NCBI GenBank assembly: GCA_903892315.1
Contig: CAITHY010000104.1
Coordinates: 1-15,901, forward strand
Direction: 5' to 3'
Length of the DNA: 15,901 nucleotides
From: an uncultured beta proteobacterium
GTDB taxonomy: Bacteria > Pseudomonadota > Gammaproteobacteria > Burkholderiales > Burkholderiaceae
Below the pieces are notes generated by a model that did not search any database, was not told the DNA's origin, and worked only from the letters and a program-made list of their open reading frames with translations. A program made the translations under genes and the position numbers. Shown one piece after another: positions 8,796-15,668 of the stretch. How positions within the stretch are numbered: the first letter of the stretch is position 1; every line of letters begins with the position of its first letter.

Positions 8796-9374
8796 TCAGG
8801 ACCATATGATGGTGGCCAGACCAATTGCAATAAAGGTGACGGCCGCAACGGCGTGAACCCACTGAATGGGCATGCGCTTCGTGAATTTCTGACCAATCCA
8901 GACCGCCGGTGCATTAGCTAACATCATCCCCAATGTGGTGCCTATTGTTACGGAAACCACATCCTCATAGCGGGCACCTAAGGCAATGGTCGCAATTTGC
9001 GTCTTATCCCCCATCTCCGCCAAGAAGAAAAGACCTACCGTTAGCAAAAACACTTGGAGCGCTCTATCAGCCACCTGAGAACCAGCAGTATCATCAATCT
9101 GATCTGGCACCAGTAACCATAAGCCGATTCCCAAAAAGCTCAAACCCAAAATCCAACGCATGACATCAGGTGACACTAAAGTGGTGAGCCAATGACCCAA
9201 AAAAGCAGCGCAAGCATGATTTGCAATCGTGGCAATAAAAATACCTGCAATGATCGCTAACGCTTGCTTGGAATAGCGAGCAGCCAGCATCAATGAGAGT
9301 AATTGGGTTTTATCTCCCATCTCCGCTAGAGCAACCACCCCAGCAGAAAGGGTTAGGGCTGAAAAATCGATCAA
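8796..9374 (-). CDS. TMEM165/GDT1 (UPF0016) family membrane cation transporter
   Basis: This is a 192-residue integral membrane protein with about six hydrophobic segments. It consists of two homologous halves, each carrying the family signature: EMGDKTQ at 18-24 and again at 119-125, each followed by an ALGARY/LAARY-type segment. Family members exchange Mn2+ or Ca2+ for protons; bacterial members such as MneA of Vibrio export manganese. Manganese export is the likeliest role here, but the substrate cannot be read from sequence. The start is TTG 9374, which puts the first signature at the usual distance from the N-terminus. A weak GGAA (complement of 9382-9385) lies seven bases upstream and is part of a long inverted repeat in the leader. 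The gene follows ald by 97 bases and precedes pepN by 45, all on the same strand. Confidence 0.93.
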   Translation of the reverse strand: MIDFSALTLSAGVVALAEMGDKTQLLSLMLAARYSKQALAIIAGIFIATIANHACAAFLGHWLTTLVSPDVMRWILGLSFLGIGLWLLVPDQIDDTAGSQVADRALQVFLLTVGLFFLAEMGDKTQIATIALGARYEDVVSVTIGTTLGMMLANAPAVWIGQKFTKRMPIQWVHAVAAVTFIAIGLATIIWS

Positions 9375-9468
9375 TTGAAAATTCCGGTAGGTTGAGCAAA
9401 TACTTGCGAATTGGGCATAGTGTATATCCCCCTGCCTACCGGACTAGGCAAACACTAGATTAAATGCC
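9375..9468 (-). promoter_or_regulatory. Structured leader of the GDT1-family gene with two mutually exclusive hairpins
   Basis: On the minus strand, a segment at 9443-9435 (TCCGGTAGG) is perfectly complementary to 9391-9383 (CCTACCGGA); the latter includes the GGA of the only plausible ribosome-binding site. The same segment also belongs to a local hairpin, TGCCTA (9450-9445), loop GTCCGG, TAGGCA (9438-9433). The two pairings cannot coexist. Between the long-range arms, GCAA-GTAT-TTGC (9407-9396) can form a further small hairpin. The arrangement resembles a sequestering switch. The yybP-ykoY core GGGGAGUA, known upstream of some UPF0016 genes, is not present. That it is a regulator is inference. 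Confidence 0.4.
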
Positions 9469-10587
9469 CTATGCCACTAAAAGCTCCTCAGCCAATGCAA
9501 AATCTAAGCCTTGAGCCATTGCCACAGGCTTTGATGTCAACACCCCCTTATGCACACTTAGGCCATTGCGCAAGTGATGATCAATTGAAAGCGCTTTCAT
9601 CACCCCCCGATTAGCCAAAGCCTCAACAAATGGATAGGTAGCATTCGTTAATGCAAATGTAGATGTTCTGGCAACTGCTCCGGGCATATTGGCCACACAG
9701 TAGTGAAGTACGCCATCCACCACAAAAGTTGGGTCTGCATGTGTAGTTGGCTTAGATGTTTCGAAACAGCCGCCTTGATCAATGGCAACATCCACCACAA
9801 CTGAACCTGGCTTCATGGTTTTAATCATGTCGCGCGTAACCAATTTTGGCGCCGCTGCACCAGGCAGCAAGACCGCTCCAATCACGACATCAGCTTCACA
9901 CACTTCTTGTTCAATCAGTAGGCTGTCAGAATAAAAAGTTCTGACACGATTGCCATAGAACATATCAATCTGACGCAGGCGATCAATATCACGATCAAAG
10001 ATACAAATATCAGCCCCCATACCGACTGCCATTTGCAAAGCGTTACGACCTACGACGCCACCGCCCAGAATGACAATTTTTGCTGGTGAAACGCCGGGAA
10101 CGCCTGCCATCAGAACACCTAAGCCACCGTTGGTTTTTTCTAAATGCGAGGCAGCTGCCTGAATAGACATTCGTCCTGCCACTTCACTCATAGGTGCCAG
10201 TAGTGGTAGAGCACCGTTGAGAGCAGTCACGGTCTCATAGGCAATACAGGTGGCACCTGATTGCAGCAAGGCTTTTGTCTGCCTCGGATCTGGGGCTAAG
10301 TGCAAATACGTAAACAGAATTTGGTCCTCGCGCAACATGGCGCATTCTTGCGCCTGAGGCTCTTTGACTTTCACAATCATCTCTGCTCTTTGAAAAACTT
10401 CTGCCGCGCTATTCACTAGGGTGGCTCCAGCAAGTCGATAAGACTCATCCGTTAAACCGATTTGCTCGCCAGCACCTCGCTGAATCAGAACAGAATGTCC
10501 TTGTTTACAAAGTCCGCTAATATTACCCGGGGTTAACCCAACCCGGAATTCATTATTTTTAACCTCTTGAGGTACGCCAATAATCAT
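9469..10587 (-). CDS. ald: Alanine dehydrogenase
   Basis: The enzyme catalyses NAD-dependent, reversible deamination of L-alanine to pyruvate and ammonia (EC 1.4.1.1). The protein has 372 residues, the usual length. All four substrate residues known from the Mycobacterium enzyme are in register: R15 (NNEFRV), K75 (VKVKEP), H96 (YLHLA) and D270 (DVAIDQGG). The Rossmann loop GGGVVG is at 175-180, with the ribose-binding acid at D198. ATG 10587 is preceded by a strong AGGAGAAGG. The permease gene ends 12 bases upstream on the same strand, which strongly suggests one operon for uptake and catabolism of an amino acid, plausibly alanine. No terminator follows the gene before the GDT1-family gene. 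Confidence 0.97.
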   Translation of the reverse strand: MIIGVPQEVKNNEFRVGLTPGNISGLCKQGHSVLIQRGAGEQIGLTDESYRLAGATLVNSAAEVFQRAEMIVKVKEPQAQECAMLREDQILFTYLHLAPDPRQTKALLQSGATCIAYETVTALNGALPLLAPMSEVAGRMSIQAAASHLEKTNGGLGVLMAGVPGVSPAKIVILGGGVVGRNALQMAVGMGADICIFDRDIDRLRQIDMFYGNRVRTFYSDSLLIEQEVCEADVVIGAVLLPGAAAPKLVTRDMIKTMKPGSVVVDVAIDQGGCFETSKPTTHADPTFVVDGVLHYCVANMPGAVARTSTFALTNATYPFVEALANRGVMKALSIDHHLRNGLSVHKGVLTSKPVAMAQGLDFALAEELLVA

Positions 10588-10599
10588 TGCCTTCTCCTA

Positions 10600-11982
10600 T
10601 TATTTAAAGTCACGCTGGTTAGCAGTTTTGCGATGTAAGCCCGCGACATAAAACATCACGAGATATACGCCCAATAAACACGGTCCCACGATGAGTGCGA
10701 TCCGTGCATCCTCATGAAAGCCCATCAACACCACTACTAAGCCAATAAATGCCAGAGCAAACCATGAGGAATAGGGCCACCAAGGAGCGCGATAACCTAA
10801 CTCCGCTACTTGGGATTGAGAGAGCGAGCGACGGAATTGAACCTGCGTAATCAAGATTGCGATCCAGACCATGAGGCCGATAAATGTCACTGCAGCCATC
10901 ATGTATTGAAAGGCTTTGTCAGGAACAAAGTAGTTCAGCACTACACCTGACATGCAGACTCCGACTGTAGTCATCACTGCGCGATGCGGAACGCCGTACC
11001 GTGAGAGCTTTGAAAAAGATCTAGGGGCGTAGCCGTTAGACGATAAGGAGTACAACAAGCGTCCACCACTAAAGATCCCGGCATTGCAAGAAGAAAGTGC
11101 TGCCGTGATCACGACAAAATTAATTAAGCCTGCCGCTTCTCGCAAACCCAGCCTTTCAAACATCACGACAAATGGACTACCTTGCTGTCCGACCTGATTC
11201 CAGGGAAAGATGGCCAAAATAACCAGGATGGCGCCCATGTAAAAAATCAGAATGCGCCAAGCCAATGAATCAATGGCCATGGGAATCGTTTTTTGCGGGT
11301 TCTCAGCCTCGCCCGCAGAAAGACCAATCATTTCTATACCAACATAAGCAAACAAGACCATTTGCAATGACAGCAACATACCGCTGATACCATTTGGAAA
11401 GAAACCGCCATGCTGCCATAAATTACTCAGACCAATGGGCTGCCAATCATTGGTAAAGCCAAACAAGATGACTGAACCTCCAAGTGCAATCATTGCAACA
11501 ATCGCCACCACTTTGATCAGAGCAAACCAAAACTCAAATTCCCCAAATACCTTGACAGCAATCAGATTGATCAAGCCCATCATCACGATAGAAGAAAGTG
11601 CCCAAATCCACTGCGGGGTCTCGGGAAACCAAATACTCATATAGATACCAACCGCTGTAACTTCAGCAATCCCAACCACGATCCAATAAGTCCAATACCC
11701 CCAGCCCACCATATACCCTGCTAGTGGGCCTACATAGGTATTGGCGTAGGCCGCGAAAGAGCCGGCTACGGGTTCATGCACCGCCATCTCACCAAGTGTC
11801 CGCAGCACAATAAAAGCAACAATACCTGCGAGCAAATAACCCAGAAGAATGGATGGACCCGCTATTTGAATTGCGCTTGCCGACCCCAGAAATAATCCAA
11901 CGCCGATGGTTGAGCCCAAGGCCATCAAACGAATATGTCGTACTTTGAGATGGCGCTTTAAACCAGTGTGTTCAGTCTGCAA
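10600..11982 (-). CDS. Amino-acid permease, APC superfamily (AAT/ProY-like)
   Basis: This is a polytopic inner-membrane transporter of about twelve hydrophobic segments, 460 residues. Family marks include the helix-1 motif GSTIGVGLFLGSA near the N-terminus, AGPSILLGY, and conserved blocks KVFGEFEFWFALIK and FAYVGIEMIG. Overall resemblance is closest to ProY, with CycA and GabP related, so the substrate is open. Tight linkage to ald (12-base gap) favours alanine or another small neutral amino acid. The frame stays open to TTG 12021 (473 residues), but a perfect AAGGAGGT (complement of 11988-11995) sits five bases before TTG 11982. The protein from there, MQTEHTGLKRHLKVRHI, matches the usual short N-terminus. 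I therefore choose 11982. Confidence 0.9.
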   Translation of the reverse strand: MQTEHTGLKRHLKVRHIRLMALGSTIGVGLFLGSASAIQIAGPSILLGYLLAGIVAFIVLRTLGEMAVHEPVAGSFAAYANTYVGPLAGYMVGWGYWTYWIVVGIAEVTAVGIYMSIWFPETPQWIWALSSIVMMGLINLIAVKVFGEFEFWFALIKVVAIVAMIALGGSVILFGFTNDWQPIGLSNLWQHGGFFPNGISGMLLSLQMVLFAYVGIEMIGLSAGEAENPQKTIPMAIDSLAWRILIFYMGAILVILAIFPWNQVGQQGSPFVVMFERLGLREAAGLINFVVITAALSSCNAGIFSGGRLLYSLSSNGYAPRSFSKLSRYGVPHRAVMTTVGVCMSGVVLNYFVPDKAFQYMMAAVTFIGLMVWIAILITQVQFRRSLSQSQVAELGYRAPWWPYSSWFALAFIGLVVVLMGFHEDARIALIVGPCLLGVYLVMFYVAGLHRKTANQRDFK

Positions 11983-11987
11983 GAGAG

Positions 11988-11995
11988 ACCTCCTT
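11988..11995 (-). promoter_or_regulatory. Strong ribosome-binding site deciding the permease start
   Basis: The minus-strand AAGGAGGT is a perfect complement of the 16S anti-Shine-Dalgarno. It lies five bases upstream of TTG 11982. It falls inside the longer open frame starting at 12021, which it argues against. Confidence 0.85.
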
Positions 11996-12004
11996 TCGAT
12001 TTGT

Positions 12005-12122
12005 CGTTGGCGATTTACCAACGGAGCAAAGTCTAGGGAGGACTGCCGGCAAGCACTAGGGGAGAAAAATTACTAAAGTGATTAATTAAATAAATATATG
12101 CAGGCAAATATCGAAATGTCTT
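12005..12122 (-). promoter_or_regulatory. Candidate promoter and folded leader of the permease-ald unit
   Basis: On the minus strand a candidate -35 AAGACA (12122-12117) and -10 TATATT (12098-12093) are 18 bases apart, which would give a leader of about 100 bases. The leader holds a 6-bp hairpin CGTTGG/CCAACG (12023-12018 with 12010-12005, seven-base loop). It also holds a CCTCC (12041-12037) that could pair with the GGAGG of the ribosome-binding site, enclosing that hairpin. The promoter boxes match consensus at four and five of six positions. A regulatory role of the fold is inference. Confidence 0.35.
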
Positions 12123-12227
12123 TTAAATCAACGTAGAGTTTGAAATAAATAATTTCTGACTGCAAAAGAATCAGTAATTTCTTACAGGGAATCCCCTTAA
12201 GGATTTATGGTGTTTTTTGAGAAAAGC
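12123..12227. other. AT-rich gap between the permease promoter and tcdA
   Basis: I see no gene here. It contains the imperfect palindrome AATCCCCTTAAGGATT (12190-12205), followed seven bases later by T6. This could be a weak terminator only for plus-strand transcription, the wrong direction for tcdA. No good terminator for tcdA was found. Confidence 0.4.
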
Positions 12228-12977
12228 TTACTGCGCGGAAATGAGGTTCAGAATTTCTGCGGCGGCGGCAAGCCCGCAAGCAGCCGTCACCATGATCGTT
12301 GAGCCGTAGCCTGAGCAGGCCAGGCCTCCACTGGAAGCACCAGCCCGTGGTTCATGCGAGTAGATCGCACGAATACCAATTTTTTTCTTGAGATTTCTGG
12401 AGAAACCATGATCCTGTCTAAGTCCTTGGCGAACCTTGGCTAACAAAGCATCTTGTTCGGTGCGCGATAGATCATCACAACGTACCGAGGTTGGGTCCGA
12501 CTTGCCACCAGCAGCACCACACATGACTAATGCACGATGATTCTTGACAGCCCAAACTGATAAAGCAATTTTGGTTTGCACTGAATCTGTAGCATCCAAT
12601 ACCAATGCATTGGCTGGAATGAGGCGATCTAAGTTTTCTGGCTCCAAGAACTCATCGCAAGCAGTCAACTGGATTTCGGGATTAATTTGCAGAACGCGTT
12701 GCGTCATCGCTGCCACTTTTGCTTTACCGTACTGCCCTTCTATGGCGTGTAACTGTCGGTTGGTATTGCTCTCGGAGATGTGATCAAAATCAATGATGAC
12801 AAGGTGTCCGATGCCGGTGCGAGCCAAGGCCTCTGCTGCCCAGGATCCCACTCCACCTAGACCAGCCACCACCACGGTTGCATTCAGAAAGCGCTCACGT
12901 AGTTCTGGCCCATAGAGTCGTGAGACCCCGCCAAAACGCCGATTTTCTATGCTTCCCTCTACCTTGTCTTCTGCCAT
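12228..12977 (-). CDS. tcdA: tRNA threonylcarbamoyladenosine dehydratase TcdA (CsdL/YgdL)
   Basis: This E1-like enzyme uses ATP to cyclise t6A to ct6A at position 37 of ANN-decoding tRNAs. The protein has 249 residues (E. coli about 268). After a short tail comes RFGGVSRLYG (14-23), then the nucleotide loop GLGGVGS (39-45), the acidic DFDHISESNTNRQ (63-75) that holds the NxNR motif, and LDATDSV (about 126-132). The C-terminal CSGYGSTIMVTA segment matches CAAGFGAATMVTA of the E. coli protein. ATG 12977 has an AGAGAAG-like site just upstream. The gene is divergent from pdxH with 22 bases between start codons, so its promoter must overlap pdxH regulatory or coding DNA. A TATAAA (12991-12986) lies eight bases before the start. 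Confidence 0.95.
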   Translation of the reverse strand: MAEDKVEGSIENRRFGGVSRLYGPELRERFLNATVVVAGLGGVGSWAAEALARTGIGHLVIIDFDHISESNTNRQLHAIEGQYGKAKVAAMTQRVLQINPEIQLTACDEFLEPENLDRLIPANALVLDATDSVQTKIALSVWAVKNHRALVMCGAAGGKSDPTSVRCDDLSRTEQDALLAKVRQGLRQDHGFSRNLKKKIGIRAIYSHEPRAGASSGGLACSGYGSTIMVTAACGLAAAAEILNLISAQ

Positions 12978-12999
12978 AGCTTCTCTTTATACTGAATAA
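12964..12999 (+). promoter_or_regulatory. Predicted pdxH promoter giving a leaderless mRNA
   Basis: A -35 TTGTCT (12964-12969) and -10 TATACT (12988-12993) are separated by 18 bases, matching consensus at four and five of six positions. The expected start point, six or seven bases after the -10, falls on or next to the A of ATG 13000. There is no Shine-Dalgarno upstream. The -35 lies inside the first codons of tcdA. Confidence 0.5.
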
Positions 13000-13635
13000 A
13001 TGGACTCCATTGCACAACTTCGCAAAAACTATACCTTTGGTCAATTATCAGAGACTGAGGTTCCTCAGGACCCGCTCCAGCTTTTTAAGCTTTGGTTTGA
13101 TCAAGCCGTAAAGGCAGAGTGTCCAGAACCTAACTCCATGACCTTAGCGACTGCAAATCAGGCCGGAAATCCATCAGCCCGTATTGTCTTACTAAAAGGC
13201 GCAGACCAAAATGGCTTTACCTTTTTTACTAACTACAAGAGCCAAAAAGGCAAAGAATTGGCTATTCGCCCACAGGCAGCCCTCCTCTTTCATTGGCATG
13301 AGTTAGAGCGCCAGGTGCGCATTCAGGGTGTTGTGGAGCGGGTTAGCGCTGCTGAAAGCGATGAGTACTTTCATTCCCGCCCATCTGCCTCCAGAATTGG
13401 TGCTTGGGCTTCACCTCAAAGTGCTGCCATCCCAAACCGTGAATTCTTAGAGGAAGCCGAAAAGCGTTTTAAAACAGAGTTTGGCGATACCCCTCCGCGC
13501 CCAGAGCATTGGGGTGGCTACCGCCTACGCCCAACTGAAATTGAATTCTGGCAAGGTCGCCCTTCTCGACTGCATGACCGTATGCACTACAAGTTAGACG
13601 GTGCTGACTGGCGAGTGAACCGCCTGGCACCCTAA
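13000..13635 (+). CDS. pdxH: Pyridoxamine/pyridoxine 5'-phosphate oxidase
   Basis: This FMN-dependent cytosolic enzyme oxidises pyridoxine or pyridoxamine 5'-phosphate to PLP. The length of 211 residues is typical. Motifs are RIVLLKG (61-67), the FMN-binding [13 protein letters not shown] (75-87), the C-terminal PROSITE-type pattern [14 protein letters not shown] (181-194), and the terminal WRVNRLAP. The ATG is fixed by an in-frame TAA immediately upstream (12997-12999). There is no ribosome-binding site; see the promoter entry for a likely leaderless transcript. PLP is the cofactor of many amino-acid enzymes, but a direct link to the neighbouring nitrogen genes is not shown. It converges on msrA with a 13-base gap and no clear terminator. 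Confidence 0.97.
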   Translation: MDSIAQLRKNYTFGQLSETEVPQDPLQLFKLWFDQAVKAECPEPNSMTLATANQAGNPSARIVLLKGADQNGFTFFTNYKSQKGKELAIRPQAALLFHWHELERQVRIQGVVERVSAAESDEYFHSRPSASRIGAWASPQSAAIPNREFLEEAEKRFKTEFGDTPPRPEHWGGYRLRPTEIEFWQGRPSRLHDRMHYKLDGADWRVNRLAP

Positions 13636-13648
13636 AGACTTTTATTCC

Positions 13649-14221
13649 TCAGGAATACTGCGGGGCTATGAGCGATTTAAATTTCGCTCTGAATTTGGCG
13701 AGCTTGGGTGCAACTACTGCCATGCAATACCCTTGATTAGGATGTTGCTGAAAATAGTTCTGGTGATAGTCTTCTGCGGGATAAATAGTTGGGGCAGCAT
13801 CAATCTGCGTCACCACTGGATTGGCGTAGATTTTTGAATCCTCGAGTTCTTTCACTACCTCATGCGCAATCTGCGATTGCTTTTCACTGTGAGTAAAAAT
13901 CACCGAACGATATTGCGTGCCATGATCATTGCCTTGATAGTTCAAGGTAGTTGGATCATGAATAACAAAGAAGATTTCCAATAAATCTCTAAACGAAACG
14001 ATTTGCGGATCAAATAAAATGTCGACAATCTCGGCATGGCCTGATACGCCAGTGCAGACAGCTTCATAAGTTGGATTTGGCCTAGCGCCACCGGCGTAGC
14101 CAGAAACTACAGACCGAACGCCAGTAATTTGCTGATAAACCGCCTCAAGACACCAAAAACAGCCTCCACCCAAGGTGGCACGCTCTAAAAGGGGTTCTTT
14201 TTTATCTAAATTTGTTTCCAT
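13649..14221 (-). CDS. msrA: Peptide-methionine (S)-S-oxide reductase MsrA
   Basis: The enzyme repairs oxidised proteins by reducing methionine-S-sulfoxide, using thioredoxin. The protein has 190 residues with no signal peptide, so it is cytosolic. The catalytic motif GCFWC has its nucleophile at Cys21 (20-24). SGYAGG (about 39-44) and the YPAEDYHQNYF block near residue 150 are the expected substrate-side motifs. Cys166 in NQGYC is the likely resolving cysteine. ATG 14221 is preceded by AGGA seven bases upstream. It is divergent from the aldehyde dehydrogenase with 49 bases between starts. A small perfect 6-bp hairpin straddles its stop (13643-13657) but lacks a U tract in its direction. Confidence 0.97.
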   Translation of the reverse strand: METNLDKKEPLLERATLGGGCFWCLEAVYQQITGVRSVVSGYAGGARPNPTYEAVCTGVSGHAEIVDILFDPQIVSFRDLLEIFFVIHDPTTLNYQGNDHGTQYRSVIFTHSEKQSQIAHEVVKELEDSKIYANPVVTQIDAAPTIYPAEDYHQNYFQQHPNQGYCMAVVAPKLAKFRAKFKSLIAPQYS

Positions 14222-14270
14222 GGCTTTATCCTAATGCCTTATTCCAATACCTGCCAACTATTAATAGACT

Positions 14271-15668
14271 ATGAATCGCTTCACTATCCAACTCGATGAA
14301 ATGAAAGCAGCCTACGCTGCAGAACCAAACCCTACTCTCGAAGTGAGATTGGATCGAATTGCCCGCATTGAAAAAATGATTGAGGCAAATGAAGAAAAAA
14401 TCTGTAAAGCCCTCGAAGCGGACTTCGGAGTGCGCCATCCAGTAGAAACCAGACTTGCTGAGTGTCAGATGATTTATCAGGCCTGCAAGTACACCCGTAA
14501 GCATCTCAAAGAATGGATGAAGCCGGAGCAGAGGGAGGTTCCATCACATATGGGCACCTCTCAAGCCTGGGTTGAGAGTCAATCCTTAGGCGTAGTTGGC
14601 ATCCTGAGCCCCTGGAACTATCCAGTTCAATTGGCACTCATTCCTGCGATCGCTGCTTTTGCTGCGGGTAATCGCGTTTGGCTCAAACCTTCTGAACGAA
14701 GCTCACGCACCTCAGGTTTTGTTGCCAGCCTCATTCAAGAATATTTCCACCCTAGTGAGTTCTGCGTCACAACCGGCGGCCCAGAAGTAGCTGAGCAATT
14801 TGCAGCACTACCTTTTAATCACCTTTTCTTTACTGGCTCAGGAACCATTGGCAAAAAAGTGATGCGTGCTGCCGCAGAAAACCTCACACCCGTGACTTTG
14901 GAACTGGGCGGTACAACGCCCGTCATTATTGATAAGAGCGCCAAACTCAAAGATGCTGCTAGCTCGATTATTTATGGCAAGTTACTCAATGGTGGTCAAA
15001 CCTGTATTGCTCCTGACTACGTTTTACTAGAGCAAAGTATTCAAGAAGAATGTATTCAAGAATTACAAGCCGCAGCGCAAACTCAATTTAGTAATCCAGA
15101 AGAACTGACAGGTCCTATTGATGAGCGCCAACTGCAATACTGGCAACACCTAGTCAGCGATGCACTAGACCGTGGCGCAAAAGTGATTCCTTTGCTCAAT
15201 AACCCCGGTGCTGGCGCAAGACCATTTGAGCCTATTGCATTGATCAACGTTCCGCCGGAAGCCCGCATTCTTCATGAAGAAATCTTTGGACCCATTCTGC
15301 CGATCATCACCATTGCAGATACCTCGGCAGCGATTGCTTATGTCAATAACAAACCAAATCCCCTGGCTCTTTATTGGTTTGGTAAAGATAAAAAGAATAT
15401 GAAGCGGGTTTTAAATGAAACGCGCTCTGGTGGCGTCACTATTAATGACACGCTCTTACATATCACCATTGAAGATCTGCCTTTTGGCGGCGTCGGTGCG
15501 AGTGGCATGGGTAGTTATCACGGTAAAGCAGGCTTTGATACCTTTAGCCATCAAAAGTCGATCCTTGAAGTACGCGGCTTCTTTGGTTTAAACCTTTTCA
15601 AGGGAACCAAAACAGCGCGCCCTCCATATGGAAAAATGACTGAGTGGCTTTTGCGTTATCTCAAATAA
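14271..15668 (+). CDS. Aldehyde dehydrogenase, coniferyl aldehyde dehydrogenase-like (class 3)
   Basis: This is a 465-residue NAD(P)-dependent aldehyde dehydrogenase. Catalytic residues are present: the PWNYP motif with N116, LKPSE with K139, the cofactor loop TGSGTIG (188-194), ELGG with the general base E211, and GGQTCIAPDY with nucleophile C245. EEIFGP follows near residue 340. The short length, lack of the usual N-terminal extension, and the CIAPDY context place it with class 3 or CalB-type enzymes, often annotated as coniferyl aldehyde dehydrogenase. Lignin-derived or fatty aldehydes are possible substrates and cannot be chosen here. ELGGT replaces the common ELGGK. No ribosome-binding site precedes ATG 14271; a TATTAA (14259-14264) sits six bases upstream, hinting at a very short leader. 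Its 3' end overlaps the next, convergent ORF by 13 bases. Confidence 0.94.
   Translation: MNRFTIQLDEMKAAYAAEPNPTLEVRLDRIARIEKMIEANEEKICKALEADFGVRHPVETRLAECQMIYQACKYTRKHLKEWMKPEQREVPSHMGTSQAWVESQSLGVVGILSPWNYPVQLALIPAIAAFAAGNRVWLKPSERSSRTSGFVASLIQEYFHPSEFCVTTGGPEVAEQFAALPFNHLFFTGSGTIGKKVMRAAAENLTPVTLELGGTTPVIIDKSAKLKDAASSIIYGKLLNGGQTCIAPDYVLLEQSIQEECIQELQAAAQTQFSNPEELTGPIDERQLQYWQHLVSDALDRGAKVIPLLNNPGAGARPFEPIALINVPPEARILHEEIFGPILPIITIADTSAAIAYVNNKPNPLALYWFGKDKKNMKRVLNETRSGGVTINDTLLHITIEDLPFGGVGASGMGSYHGKAGFDTFSHQKSILEVRGFFGLNLFKGTKTARPPYGKMTEWLLRYLK

Noticed and set aside
9375..9468. yybP-ykoY manganese riboswitch
   Set aside because: The conserved GGGGAGUA core is not in the leader, although the gene family and the structured leader suggested it.
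12098..12136. Short plus-strand ATG ORF upstream of the permease
   Set aside because: Only 12 codons, in AT-rich DNA, with no ribosome-binding site.
13643..13657. Terminator between pdxH and msrA
   Set aside because: The TATTCC/GGAATA hairpin is only 6 bp, includes the msrA stop in its loop and has no U tract on its 3' side in either direction.
14226..14504. 92-codon minus-strand ORF under the aldehyde dehydrogenase start
   Set aside because: It is antisense to a well-supported gene and shows no family features or ribosome-binding site.
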